Shown piece after piece: positions 15,035 to 24,113 of a stretch of 61,753 bases of DNA. The stretch is taken from the NCBI GenBank assembly GCA_043798375.1, contig JAZDOS010000038.1, positions 1 through 61,753 of the forward strand. Direction: 5' to 3'. The notes beneath the pieces are model-generated. The model did not search any database, was not told where the DNA came from, and was given only the letters and a program-made list of their open reading frames with translations. Each line of letters starts with the position of its first letter. The first letter of the stretch is position 1. The position numbers and the translations under genes are program-made. The stretch comes from JAPLMI01 sp043798375. Its GTDB lineage: Bacteria; Omnitrophota; Gorgyraeia; 2-01-FULL-45-10.

Positions 15035-17173
15035 ATGAACATCCTGCAGATTCTACCATCGTTGGACGTCGGCGGGGTCGAGACCGGTACGGTCGACCTC
15101 GCGAAATACCTCGTTTCGCGCGGGCATAAGGCGGTCACGGTCTCCTCCGGCGGAAGGCTTGCCAAAGAGCTCGACGCCATAGGCGCGCGCCATTATAATT
15201 TACCCGTCGGCAGGAAATCCCTCTCAAGTATCATAAGAATGATCGGCGCGGTGAAAGATGTTATCAGAAGGGAGGACATCGATATAGTCCACGCGCGCTC
15301 GCGCGTTCCGGCGTTAATCGCGTTCTTTGCCTGTAAGGCCACGGCAAGGACGTTTATCACGACGGCCCACGGTTATTATAAAAAACATCTGATGAGCGAA
15401 TCGATGTCATGGGGCAAATTCGTCATAGTCGCTTCGAATATCATGGCCAAACACATGGTCCATGATTTCGGCGTGCCGCCCGAAAGGATCAGGCTGATCC
15501 CCAGGGGCGTAGATATAGCGAGATTTAAATTCAGGGATCCGGCATCCCGCGCCTCGAAAGAATTTGTCATCGGGATGGTCTCAAGGATAACGCCCCTGAA
15601 AGGCCATATGGATTTTATCAGGGCCGTATCGATATTGAACCGCAAAATTCCTCAATTGCGGGCCCTCATCGCGGGAGACGCGCCGAAAAATAAATACAAA
15701 GAAGATCTCGAGCTTCTCATAAGAAGGCTTGGCGTGGCGAACATGATCAAATTTTTACCGGCCACTCACGATGTCCCGTCTATTATGAATGACCTGGATA
15801 TCCTCGTATCGGCCACGATAACGCCGGAAGCCTTCGGGAGGGTGATCATCGAGGCGCACGCCTCGGGCGTTCCGGTAGTGACGACCAGGGTAGGCGGGAT
15901 AGTGGATATAGTGGAGGACGGGAAGACCGGATTATTTACGGCTCCGCAAAACCCCAAAGAGATGGCTGAAAAGATATTTAAACTTTACGAAGACAGGGGC
16001 CTCTGGAAGAAAATAGCTTACGAGTCGAGAAAGAGCGTCGAGACGACATTCAACCTGGATAAGATGATGGAGAAGACCATCGGCGTTTATGAAGAATCCC
16101 TGAGAACGTCAAACATTCTCGTAATAAAGATGAGCGCCATAGGTGATTGTATTTTGTCCGTTCCGTCGCTTGCGGCCATTCGCGCGGCGTACCCGAATGC
16201 CGTTATAAAAGTATTGGTCGGCATTCGGTCGAGAGAGGTGCTCGACGCCTGTCCTTATATCGATGAGCTCGTAGTGTGCGATCTTAAAGGAAAGGATAAA
16301 GGTATTCCGGGGCTTTGGCGGCTCGGCAGAGTTCTTCGCAAATCGTGTTTCGATATAGCTATAGACCTTCAGAATTCGAAGAAGAGCCATATCCTTTCGG
16401 CCATGAGCTTTGCTCCGCTAAGGTACGGCTATGACAACAGGAAATTTTCGTTTCTTTTGAATAAGAAAATAAAGGACGACGCGCCGTACCTGGATCCCAT
16501 AGAACATCAATCCAGGACGCTCGCGCTTGCGGGCGTGAAGCTGGCGGATAAAAGCCTCCGGCTTTGGCCTTCCGGCTCCGACGAAGAAAACGCGCGGAAA
16601 TTTCTCATCGATAACTGGGTGAAGCCGGAACAGGCCCTTGTCGGAATAAATATAAGGGCATCGGCGAAGTGGGTTACCAAGAATTGGCCGGTCTCGTCCA
16701 TAGCGGCGCTCTCGGACAGGCTCGCAAAAGAGCTGAATACGAGGGTCGTCCTGACGGGCGCCTCCGAAGACGCGGAATTCGCCCGTCACGTATCGGGCCG
16801 GACAAAATCGAAACCGATCATCGCCGCGGGGCGAACGAGCCTGATGGAGCTCGCGTGCCTCATGAAACGGTTCAGCGTCTTTTTGACGCCGGATTCAGCG
16901 CCCATGCATATTGCCTCGGCAGTCGGTGTGCCGTTCGTAGCTTTGTTCGGGCCGACCGATCCGGCCAGGCACCTCGCGCCGTCCGGAACCGGCATCGTGA
17001 TCCGCAAATCCGGCGAACTTAAATGCAGCCCGTGTTATAGCCCGACCTGCATGAAGAATTTCCTGTGCATGAAGAAGATTACCGTCGACGAAGTTTTTAA
17101 CGCTATGAAGAGTTTTATTATTAATGAGAAAGAGGCTGGAATTGAGAGTGCTTCAGGTAACAACGCATCTTAA
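15035..17173 (+). CDS. bifunctional glycosyltransferase: GT4 domain + GT9 (heptosyltransferase-like) domain
   Basis: The N-terminal ~355 residues are a GT-B family 4 retaining glycosyltransferase: LPSLDVGGVE at the start, GMVSRITPLKGH, and the EX7E-type EAFGRVIIEA followed by GIVDIVEDGKTG. From about residue 358 a GT9 domain begins (ILVIKMSAIGDCILSVPSL) with GINIRASAKWVTKNWP, LTPDSAPMHIASAVG and FGPTDPARH. The C-terminus has four cysteines (CSPCYSPTC and C), as in the neighbouring GT9 proteins. GT4 and GT9 genes are usually separate in LPS loci; here they form one protein of ~712 residues. The ATG at 15035 is preferred over 15017, which lies in the palindrome. It probably acts on LPS core or surface glycan at the inner membrane; acceptors are unknown. 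Confidence 0.85.
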   Translation: MNILQILPSLDVGGVETGTVDLAKYLVSRGHKAVTVSSGGRLAKELDAIGARHYNLPVGRKSLSSIIRMIGAVKDVIRREDIDIVHARSRVPALIAFFACKATARTFITTAHGYYKKHLMSESMSWGKFVIVASNIMAKHMVHDFGVPPERIRLIPRGVDIARFKFRDPASRASKEFVIGMVSRITPLKGHMDFIRAVSILNRKIPQLRALIAGDAPKNKYKEDLELLIRRLGVANMIKFLPATHDVPSIMNDLDILVSATITPEAFGRVIIEAHASGVPVVTTRVGGIVDIVEDGKTGLFTAPQNPKEMAEKIFKLYEDRGLWKKIAYESRKSVETTFNLDKMMEKTIGVYEESLRTSNILVIKMSAIGDCILSVPSLAAIRAAYPNAVIKVLVGIRSREVLDACPYIDELVVCDLKGKDKGIPGLWRLGRVLRKSCFDIAIDLQNSKKSHILSAMSFAPLRYGYDNRKFSFLLNKKIKDDAPYLDPIEHQSRTLALAGVKLADKSLRLWPSGSDEENARKFLIDNWVKPEQALVGINIRASAKWVTKNWPVSSIAALSDRLAKELNTRVVLTGASEDAEFARHVSGRTKSKPIIAAGRTSLMELACLMKRFSVFLTPDSAPMHIASAVGVPFVALFGPTDPARHLAPSGTGIVIRKSGELKCSPCYSPTCMKNFLCMKKITVDEVFNAMKSFIINEKEAGIESASGNNAS

Positions 17174-18236
17174 CACAGGCGGGATATCCAATTACATAGT
17201 CTCCTTATCCGGAGCGTTGAAAGAGAGGCTTGTCGATACCGTCGCGGCCTCGAGCGGCGGCAATATGGAGAAAGAATTACGGGACCGCGGGATACCGCAT
17301 AAGGCGCTTGAGATGGATACAAAATTCGAATTCGGCCCGAAGGTATTCAAATCGGCCTTAACACTTACCGGGATTATCAGGCAGGAAAAGATCGATATAA
17401 TCCATGCCCATTCCAGGGTCTCCCAGGCGGCGGCGTCTTTGGCGTCGATGATGTCCGGAGCGCCGCTTGTTACGACATGCCACGGCTATTTCCAGAAGAG
17501 GTCGAGGGGGGTTTTCGACACATGGGGTAAAAAGGTTGTCGCTATAAGCGACGCTGTTAAAACGCATCTGGAAGAAGACCTCGGCGTCAAGGCCGGCAGG
17601 ATCGAATTGATATATAACGGTGTGGATATAGATCAATTCTCGGGGCGTAGTTCCGATGAAGAGGTCGACAGGATAAGAAAAGAGCTTGGTGCGCGCGGCG
17701 GCCCCGTTATAGGAACCGTAGGCAGGCTTTCGCCTGTCAAGGGCCATAGGTTCCTGGTTGAAGCGATGCGCGATGTCGTTCGCGCCGCGCCGGATATCAG
17801 GTGCCTGATCGTCGGGAGCGGCGATGAGGAGTTCGAACTGAAAAACCTTGCGGGGTCGTTGGGGCTTAAGGACGCGATTCGTTTCTTTCCCTCTACTCCC
17901 GATACCCGCAGATTCCTGTCGGCCATGGATGTCTTTGTCTTTCCTTCGGTAAAGGAAGGGCTTGGTATCGCGCTTTTGGAGGCCTTCGCTTCAGGGAAGG
18001 CCTGCGTCGCGTCGGATACGGGGGGGATAGGTAACGTCGTGGAAGACGGCGTTACGGGGCTCCTCGTGCCGGTCGGCGATCCCCCGGCTATGGCCAAAGC
18101 CGTCCTGAAACTTATCGGAGACGCGCCGCTTCGAAGACAGCTGGGCGATAACGCCAGGGCGCTCGTCGTGAAAAAATTTACGCTGGACGAAATGGCGGCC
18201 AGAATGATCGAATTTTACAGGGGTGTAATCGGATGA
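17124..18236 (+). CDS. GT4 family glycosyltransferase
   Basis: A 370-residue GT-B retaining glycosyltransferase. LQVTTHLNTGGISNY is the N-terminal acceptor-side loop, TVGRLSPVKGHRFLVEAM the start of the donor domain, and PSVKEGLGIALLEA the EX7E nucleotide-sugar site, followed by ASDTGGIGNVVEDG. It closely resembles the GT4 half of the preceding fusion protein, so the two probably arose by duplication. It starts 50 bases inside the preceding gene and ends at a TGA that is also the left edge of a palindromic element. Substrate is unknown; the context points to LPS core or O-chain. Confidence 0.88.
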   Translation: MRKRLELRVLQVTTHLNTGGISNYIVSLSGALKERLVDTVAASSGGNMEKELRDRGIPHKALEMDTKFEFGPKVFKSALTLTGIIRQEKIDIIHAHSRVSQAAASLASMMSGAPLVTTCHGYFQKRSRGVFDTWGKKVVAISDAVKTHLEEDLGVKAGRIELIYNGVDIDQFSGRSSDEEVDRIRKELGARGGPVIGTVGRLSPVKGHRFLVEAMRDVVRAAPDIRCLIVGSGDEEFELKNLAGSLGLKDAIRFFPSTPDTRRFLSAMDVFVFPSVKEGLGIALLEAFASGKACVASDTGGIGNVVEDGVTGLLVPVGDPPAMAKAVLKLIGDAPLRRQLGDNARALVVKKFTLDEMAARMIEFYRGVIG

Positions 18237-19063
18237 ACCCCGTTAGAAATATCTATTCATCAAAAGACTTGGAAAAAATTTCTAACGGGGTGAAGAAAAA
18301 AATAATTATAATATCAGCCGCCGTTATCGTATTTATTGCCGGAGCCGTTTTCTTTTATAAAATGGGCTATGTTGTCCCTGTTCTCATGTATCATTCGATA
18401 GATTATAACGACAGGGTTACAAAGCTGTCGCTATCTCCTGAAAGCTTCCGCCGCCAGATGGAATTTCTGCATAAGCGCCGGTATAACGTTCTGCCGCTCG
18501 AAAAAATCATTCCTTATATCGAGAAGAAAAAGAAGGTTCCGCCCGGAACGGTGGCGATCACTTTCGACGACGGTTACTACAATAACTATAAATACGCGTA
18601 TCCGGTTTTGAAAAAATATAATCTGCCGGCGACGATATTCGTGATCGTGAATAAGGTAGGCGCGCCCGGCTATCTTAACTGGAAAGAGATTAAGGAGATG
18701 TCGGATTCGGGCATAATCACCATAGGAAGCCATACGATGAACCATCTTTGGCTTCCGGATGTCGCGCCGCGGGTTCTGGAAAAAGAGGTTAAGGAGTCGA
18801 AAGAGATCCTCGAGAAAAGGCTGGGGAAGGATGTAAAGTTATTCTGTTATCCCATAGGGGCTCATGATAAAAAGGTGGAGAAGGCCGTTGAAGATGCGGG
18901 GTATGCGTGCGCGGTCGCGACAAATCCGGGAAGATTTAAGCCGACGGACGACATTTACGCCATCAAGAGGGTAAGGATCTCGCGCACATCCGACAATATG
19001 TTCGTATTCTGGGTCGAGACGAGCGGGATCTATACATGGATCAAAGAGCACAGAGATGAGTGA
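18233..19063 (+). CDS. polysaccharide deacetylase (NodB/CE4)
   Basis: A membrane-anchored deacetylase: a hydrophobic segment at about residues 21-40, then the NodB domain with VLMYHSID, the metal aspartates in TFDDGYY and the metal histidines in SHTMNH. FCYPIG gives the usual arginine-region substitute. It would remove acetyl groups from an extracytoplasmic glycan. The ATG at 18233 lies in a TGAA-CCCCGTTAGA palindrome, so the first 19 codons are repeat-derived. The GTG at 18290, at the right edge of the same element and in frame, starts the natural signal-anchor and is an equally good or better start. The gene overlaps the next by 8 bases. Confidence 0.87.
   Translation: MNPVRNIYSSKDLEKISNGVKKKIIIISAAVIVFIAGAVFFYKMGYVVPVLMYHSIDYNDRVTKLSLSPESFRRQMEFLHKRRYNVLPLEKIIPYIEKKKKVPPGTVAITFDDGYYNNYKYAYPVLKKYNLPATIFVIVNKVGAPGYLNWKEIKEMSDSGIITIGSHTMNHLWLPDVAPRVLEKEVKESKEILEKRLGKDVKLFCYPIGAHDKKVEKAVEDAGYACAVATNPGRFKPTDDIYAIKRVRISRTSDNMFVFWVETSGIYTWIKEHRDE
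18234..18294. repeat. palindromic element CCCCGTTAGA/TCTAACGGGG, copy 1
   Basis: The arms CCCCGTTAGA (18238-18247) and TCTAACGGGG (18281-18290) are flanked on both sides by TGAA. The left TGA is the stop codon of the upstream glycosyltransferase, and the right edge supplies GTG, a possible start of the deacetylase. Related copies are at 27207, 29081, 31462 and 32737. Confidence 0.9.
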
Positions 19064-20072
19064 GCGGATTCTGATTATCAATGTCAACTGGATCGGAGAC
19101 GTCCTTTTCTCGACGCCGTTTATACGCGCCGTCCGGGAGGCGCATCCGGACGGCTATATCGCCTGCCTTCTCCATCCGCGATGCAGGGAGATGCTCGAGG
19201 ACAATCCGCGCCTGAACGAAATCATCGTCTATGACGAAGAGGGCGCGCATAAAAACCTCGCGGGGAAGATAAAGCTGATCGCCCGTTTGAGAAAGAAGAA
19301 TTTTGACACGGCATTTCTACTTCACAGGTCTTTTACCAAGGCGCTCGTCGCTAATCTTATGGGCGCGAAAAAGATAATAGGGTATCCGACGAAGAAGAGG
19401 GCAATTTTGCTTACCTCGCCGGTAGAGGAGCCGCAAGAGGAAACTCACAAGGTCGAATATTTTCTGAATATCGCTAGGTCCGCCGGCATAAGGCCCGGCA
19501 GCGTTTCGTATGAATTCTTCGTCAAAGACTCCGACAGGATTTTCGCCGAAAAGTTGCTGCGCTCGAACGGCATAGACGCGAAAGACAAAGTTGTCGTCCT
19601 TTGCCCGGGCGGAAACTGGGATCCGAAAAGGTGGCCGAAAGAGAATTTCGCGCATCTTGCCGACGAGCTCGCGGGCGAATTCGGAGTTAAGACAGTAATC
19701 TCCGGCACTGTCAGGGAAGCGGGCCTTGCCGAAGAGATAGCCGGTATGATGAAACACGCGCCTGTTATAATATGCGGTAAGACCACCTTAAAACAGCTGG
19801 CCGCGGTCTTCGAAAAGGCAAGCCTGGTGATAGCCAACGATACCGGCACGATGCACCTTGCCGTCGCGATGAAGGCGAGAACGATCGCGTTATTCGGCCC
19901 CACCTCGCCGAAGATAACAGGCCCTTACGGCGAAGGAAATTATAATGTGATATTTAAGAACGCTGCTTGCGACGTTCCGTGTTACGATATGGCCTGTACG
20001 GATAACAGGTGTATGGCCGCGATAACGGTTCAAGATGTATTTAAAAAGGCGGGAGAGGCGTTCAAACGATGA
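19056..20072 (+). CDS. GT9 heptosyltransferase-like protein
   Basis: An inverting GT-B glycosyltransferase of family 9, like WaaF/WaaC, that transfers ADP-heptose or a similar sugar to LPS core. NVNWIGDVLFSTPFIRA is the family N-terminus, PGGNWDPKRWP the donor-side motif, ANDTGTMHLAVAM and LFGPTSPKITGP the C-terminal signature. Cysteines in CDVPCYDMAC and CM near the end parallel those of the adjacent GT9 enzymes. It is the first of three consecutive GT9 genes, linked by 4-8 base overlaps. WaaF is the best guess because of the N-terminus, but which sugar each adds cannot be read from sequence. Confidence 0.88.
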   Translation: MSERILIINVNWIGDVLFSTPFIRAVREAHPDGYIACLLHPRCREMLEDNPRLNEIIVYDEEGAHKNLAGKIKLIARLRKKNFDTAFLLHRSFTKALVANLMGAKKIIGYPTKKRAILLTSPVEEPQEETHKVEYFLNIARSAGIRPGSVSYEFFVKDSDRIFAEKLLRSNGIDAKDKVVVLCPGGNWDPKRWPKENFAHLADELAGEFGVKTVISGTVREAGLAEEIAGMMKHAPVIICGKTTLKQLAAVFEKASLVIANDTGTMHLAVAMKARTIALFGPTSPKITGPYGEGNYNVIFKNAACDVPCYDMACTDNRCMAAITVQDVFKKAGEAFKR

Positions 20073-21046
20073 TCATCGACAAATCCGAAGTCAGGCGCAT
20101 GCTCGTCATAACCCTGAGTAATGTCGGCGATATAATCCTGACGACACCCGTCATACAAACGCTCGCAAAGACATTCCGCGAGGCAAGGATCGACGTGATG
20201 GTCGGCCCCGCGGGCGAGGAGATATTCGAGCGCGACCCAAACATCTTCAAAGTCATAATTTACGATAAACATCTCCCGATAGCCGAAAAACGCAGATTGC
20301 AGCTGAAGCTGAGAAAATTAAAATATGATCTCGTGGTCGATATCAGAAATACCGTATTTCCTCTTCTTATCGGCCCGAAGTACAGGACATCCGTTATTCA
20401 TAAATTCCCGCGCGCCAAGATCCACAGGAAGAAAAAACACCTCCATCTTTTAAAATCGCTTGGAATCGAGGAGTTCGAGGAGCGGTCTTATATCCATATT
20501 ACAAAGGAAGACGAGGAATATGTGGCGGGCCTTTTAAAGGATCGCGGCATAAAAGATCCGATAGTCGTGATAAACCCGGGCGCGAAGAGCCGCTTGAAGC
20601 GATGGACGGAGGAAGGTTTCGCCGTTTTCGCCGACAGGATCATATCGGAGTGCGAAGCAGATACCATATTCATCGGTTTAAGGGAGGATGAAGCGATAGT
20701 GAGCGGTATTACAGGCCGAATGAAGAATAAGGCGCACAGTTTCGTCAACAAGACCAATATCCGCCAGCTCGGAAGCCTTTTAAGGCGCGCGAAGCTTCTC
20801 GTTACGAATGACAGCGCGCCCCTCCACCTCGGATGCGCCGTTGGGACGAATGTTTTGGCGATATTCGGCCCTACCGACCCCGCCAAGTACGGGCCGACAG
20901 GCGAATTCGATACCGTTATAAAAAGAGAGCTCTCCTGCTCGCCGTGTGAGACGGCGGTATGCGCGCGCAATTATGAGTGTATGAAACTGATTACGCCGGA
21001 CGAAGTCTTCGACGCGGCGAAGGTGATGCTGGAGGGGTATGAATAG
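20069..21046 (+). CDS. GT9 heptosyltransferase-like protein
   Basis: The second of three GT9 genes, 325 residues. TLSNVGDIILTTPVIQTL opens the acceptor domain. INPGAKSRLKRWTEEGF is the donor-binding segment, TNDSAPLHLGCAVG the conserved NDS motif, and FGPTDPAKYGPTG the C-terminal signature. SCSPCETAVC and CM near the C-terminus repeat the cysteine pattern of the GT4-GT9 fusion. It begins four bases before the stop of the first GT9 (ATGA) and overlaps the third by 8. It likely extends an LPS core oligosaccharide at the cytoplasmic face. Confidence 0.87.
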   Translation: MIIDKSEVRRMLVITLSNVGDIILTTPVIQTLAKTFREARIDVMVGPAGEEIFERDPNIFKVIIYDKHLPIAEKRRLQLKLRKLKYDLVVDIRNTVFPLLIGPKYRTSVIHKFPRAKIHRKKKHLHLLKSLGIEEFEERSYIHITKEDEEYVAGLLKDRGIKDPIVVINPGAKSRLKRWTEEGFAVFADRIISECEADTIFIGLREDEAIVSGITGRMKNKAHSFVNKTNIRQLGSLLRRAKLLVTNDSAPLHLGCAVGTNVLAIFGPTDPAKYGPTGEFDTVIKRELSCSPCETAVCARNYECMKLITPDEVFDAAKVMLEGYE

Positions 21047-22112
21047 GATTACAGGGTGCAGGGTGCAGGGTGCAGGGTACAGAAAAATACTGATCGTGAG
21101 GCTCGACAGGATAGGGGATGTTTTGCTGTCGACGCCGGTGATCAAAAACTTAAGGGATGCGTATCCGAAAAGCTACATCGCTTTTCTGGTCAGGCCATAT
21201 GCCCGCGAGATTGTCCAGGGCAACCCCTATCTCGACGATGTTATCGTTTACGATAAGGCCGGCCGGGAAAAGGGCTTGCGCGGCAATTTAAAATTCATAC
21301 GTTATCTAAGAAAAAAGAAATTCGATATGGCGATAATACTTCATCCGACTAAGAGGGCGCATCTCGTCGCGTTCCTCGCCGGCATTCCCGTCCGGGTGGG
21401 ATATGACAGGAAATGGGGAATTCTGCTCACGAAGAGGATTCCCCATACAAAACAATCCGGTTTAAAGCATGAGATAGATTACACGCTCGACATTCTGCGG
21501 TATATAGGAGTAGAGCCGGAAGACAGGACGCTCTATATGCCGGTCGACACAGCTTGCGAAACCAGGGTCAGGGGTATGATGGGGGATGCGGGCATCACGG
21601 ATACCGATTTTTGCATCGCTATTAACCCCGGAGCAAGCTGCCCTTCGAAAAGATGGAAGACTATGAATTTCGCCAGGGCCGCGGATAGCCTGGCCAAAAC
21701 TTATAACGCGAAGATCCTGATTATATCGAGCGAAGAGGACAGGATGTTTGCCGGGGAAGTGGCCGCTCTCATGTCCAGGCCGCACGTCAACCTGGCGGGT
21801 AAGACCGGCATCGGAGACGTTGCGAGCGTATTGAGAAGGGTAAAGCTTTTCGTCTCGAACGATTCCGGGCCGGTCCATATCGCAGTCGCCGTCGGGACGC
21901 CGGTGATATCGATATTCGGCAGGTCCGACCGGGGGCTTTCGCCCGAGCGCTGGGGGCCGTCGGGTAAGCGCGACGTAGCGCTTCACAAGGATGCGGGCTG
22001 CGGCGCCTGCCTCGCGCACAACTGCCGGCGCGGTTTCAGGTGCCTCGATGCGATCACCGTCGACGACGTGCTCGCCGCGGCTGCGAAAATATTGGAGAGC
22101 AGGACTAATTAA
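21039..22112 (+). CDS. GT9 heptosyltransferase-like protein with repeat-derived N-terminus
   Basis: The third GT9, 357 residues. The domain starts only at about residue 16 (ILIVRLDRIGDVLLSTPVI), and the first ~15 residues are encoded by a GGGTGCA tandem repeat. INPGASCPSKRWK and SNDSGPVHIAVAVG are the donor-site signatures. CGACLAHNC and C near the C-terminus give the usual cysteines. The ATG overlaps the stop region of the upstream gene, so despite its odd N-terminus this start is the only coupled one. The gene ends at a TAA inside the A-rich flank of a dispersed palindrome. Confidence 0.87.
   Translation: MNRITGCRVQGAGYRKILIVRLDRIGDVLLSTPVIKNLRDAYPKSYIAFLVRPYAREIVQGNPYLDDVIVYDKAGREKGLRGNLKFIRYLRKKKFDMAIILHPTKRAHLVAFLAGIPVRVGYDRKWGILLTKRIPHTKQSGLKHEIDYTLDILRYIGVEPEDRTLYMPVDTACETRVRGMMGDAGITDTDFCIAINPGASCPSKRWKTMNFARAADSLAKTYNAKILIISSEEDRMFAGEVAALMSRPHVNLAGKTGIGDVASVLRRVKLFVSNDSGPVHIAVAVGTPVISIFGRSDRGLSPERWGPSGKRDVALHKDAGCGACLAHNCRRGFRCLDAITVDDVLAAAAKILESRTN
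21054..21081. repeat. GGGTGCA tandem repeat (7 bp x 4) at the start of a GT9 gene
   Basis: Three exact GGGTGCA units and one GGGTACA unit follow directly. They encode the non-conserved N-terminal residues of the GT9 protein. Confidence 0.9.
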
Positions 22113-22142
22113 AAAACTTTAAAAAGAGGTGCCAGGCACCTT
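22105..22142. repeat. dispersed palindrome with core AGGTGCCAGGCACCT, copy 2
   Basis: Same left flank (CTAATTAAAAAA) and same 15-base core as the copy at 6572-6609. It lies between the last GT9 gene and the YchF-like gene and overlaps the GT9 stop codon. Confidence 0.85.
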
Positions 22143-22160
22143 GGGGAAAGGAAGGGCGGG

Positions 22161-23234
22161 GTGAAGATCGGACTGATAGGATTGCCGCAGGTAGGGAAGA
22201 AGACGCTTTTCGAACTCTTGACGCATCATAAGCCGTCGGAAAAGGAAGTTGCCTCCGGCAAGCCGATCAAGGGCGTAGTCGAGATAAAAGACCCGAGATT
22301 CGATAAGCTCGCCGCGTCCTACAAGCCGAAAAAAGAAGTGCGGGCGAGGATCGACATAGAGACGCTCCCCAGGATAGAAAAGGACACGATCGCCAAGGGC
22401 GAGATATTCTCCGACATAAACGAACTCGATGCCATATGCCACGTCGTAAGGAGCTTCAAAGATGATTCCGTATACCACGTCGACGGATCGGTCGACCCGA
22501 AGCGCGACATCGATTTCGTGAACGCCGAGCTCGTCCTGCACGACCTCATCTTTATCGAGAAGAGGATGGAGAGGCTCGAGAAGACGATAAAACAAACGAA
22601 GGAAGAGGCGGCGACTAAAGAAATGGAAGTTTTATCGAAACTGAAAGCGCATCTCGACAAGACGCTTCCCTTGAGGCTCATGGACATCGGCGCGGATGAT
22701 AAAAAACTTATTTCAAGCTATCCCTTTGTAACGCGGAAGGATATGATAGTAGTTCTTAATATATCAGAGGGCGACCTTAAAAAAACGGAACTTCCCGAAC
22801 AGCTGAAAAAGGAGCTTGGCCCGCTCAAAATAGACGTTATGCAGGTTTCCGCGAAAGTGGAGTCGGAGATCGCCGGCCTTGAATCGGAGGAAGAGAGAAA
22901 AGAGTTCCTGTCTTCTCTCGGCATAGAGGAGCCGGCTGTCAACGCCATGACGCGCGTCCTCCTGAAGGCCCTCGCCCTCATCTCTTTCTTTACTGTCGGC
23001 GAGGACGAAGTGAGGCAATGGACGGTGAGGCGCGGCTCTTCGGCTCCCGAAGCGGCAGGCGCGATACATTCGGACCTCGAAAAAGGTTTTATAAGAGCGG
23101 AGGTAATGAAGTATGAGGATTTGTCGGCGCTGGGCACGGAAAATAAAGTCAAGGAAGCGGGCAAGCTTTATCTCAAAGGTAAAGATTACATAGTCGAGGA
23201 CGGGGATATAATCAATATAAGGTTCAGCGTATAG
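22161..23234 (+). CDS. YchF/Obg-type GTPase-like protein with TGS domain and altered P-loop
   Basis: The order is an N-terminal G domain, a coiled-coil insert (KRMERLEKTIKQTKEEA) and a C-terminal TGS domain (about residues 275-355, ending GKDYIVEDGDIINIRF), as in the ATP/GTPase YchF. ELVLHDLIFIEKR matches the YchF switch region and VLNIS stands at the altered G4 position typical of YchF. The P-loop reads GLPQVGKKT, with Lys14 where a Ser or Thr should bind magnesium, so nucleotide hydrolysis may be lost. The start is GTG 22161 after GGAAAGGAAGGG. It could be a degenerate paralog rather than the housekeeping YchF. Confidence 0.82.
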   Translation: MKIGLIGLPQVGKKTLFELLTHHKPSEKEVASGKPIKGVVEIKDPRFDKLAASYKPKKEVRARIDIETLPRIEKDTIAKGEIFSDINELDAICHVVRSFKDDSVYHVDGSVDPKRDIDFVNAELVLHDLIFIEKRMERLEKTIKQTKEEAATKEMEVLSKLKAHLDKTLPLRLMDIGADDKKLISSYPFVTRKDMIVVLNISEGDLKKTELPEQLKKELGPLKIDVMQVSAKVESEIAGLESEEERKEFLSSLGIEEPAVNAMTRVLLKALALISFFTVGEDEVRQWTVRRGSSAPEAAGAIHSDLEKGFIRAEVMKYEDLSALGTENKVKEAGKLYLKGKDYIVEDGDIINIRFSV

Positions 23235-23276
23235 AAACAGATTGAAGCGCCGACGTTAATATGATAGGATTATAAC

Positions 23277-24113
23277 ATGAGAAAAATCATAATACTGCCG
23301 CTTATTATAGGCCTTACGTTCGGATTGTATGCCTGCGCCAAAAAACCTTCCGGTGATGACAGGGTGCTCGCCAGGGTAAGCAATAAATTTATCACCGTAA
23401 AAGATTTTAAAGCGAGGATAGCGAAGATACCTCCGTACTACCGGAATATAGTAGAGAAGGATAAGAAGAAATACCTGGACGAAGTGATGATACAGATGCT
23501 GTGTTACGAAGAGGCCGTAAGAGAGGGCATAGGCAGGGATAAGGAGATCCAGGAAGTAATCAATGAGGCCAGGAAAAAAATATTGATAGCGAAGCTTATC
23601 AAGGATGAAGTCGAGGACAGGATGAGCGTCTCCGAGGACGAAATAAGGAATTTTTTCGAAACGCATAGGGATGAATTTAAAGCACCGGAACTGTGGCGGG
23701 CGTCTCATATATTGGTAAATGATGAGAAAGAGGCTTCGGGGCTTGCGGACGAATTGGCCAGGGGCGCCTCCTTTGAAGACCTGGCGAGGAAGCATTCCAC
23801 CGACGCGACCGCAAGCCGCGGAGGCGACGTCGGGTATTTCAGGAGAGGCCAGGTTGTGCCGGATTTCGAAAAGGCGTGCATAAAGTTAAACGTGGGTGAG
23901 ACGAGCCCCATCATCCGGACACAATTCGGTTATCATATAATTAAACTCACCGACAGGAAAGATCCGGGGCTGCAGAATTATGAGGAAGCGAAGGGCTCCA
24001 TAGAGAACGAGCTGAAACGCAAAAAACGAAGCGACCTCTTCAACAAGCTCGTATTGAAGCTTAAGAGCAAATATGGCGTTGAGGTCAAGGAGGACGTATT
24101 CAATTCCTTATGA
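23277..24113 (+). CDS. PpiC-type peptidyl-prolyl isomerase lipoprotein
   Basis: A 278-residue exported foldase. The lipobox LYAC puts the lipidated cysteine at residue 20. A SurA-N-like helical region follows. The parvulin domain begins at about residue 140 (LWRASHILV) and includes GGDVGYFRRGQVVPDFEKA and TQFGYHIIKL. It overlaps surA by 4 bases (ATGA), so the two are co-translated. The pair is likely to assist outer-membrane protein folding in the periplasm. Inner- or outer-membrane sorting is not readable with confidence. Confidence 0.9.
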   Translation: MRKIIILPLIIGLTFGLYACAKKPSGDDRVLARVSNKFITVKDFKARIAKIPPYYRNIVEKDKKKYLDEVMIQMLCYEEAVREGIGRDKEIQEVINEARKKILIAKLIKDEVEDRMSVSEDEIRNFFETHRDEFKAPELWRASHILVNDEKEASGLADELARGASFEDLARKHSTDATASRGGDVGYFRRGQVVPDFEKACIKLNVGETSPIIRTQFGYHIIKLTDRKDPGLQNYEEAKGSIENELKRKKRSDLFNKLVLKLKSKYGVEVKEDVFNSL

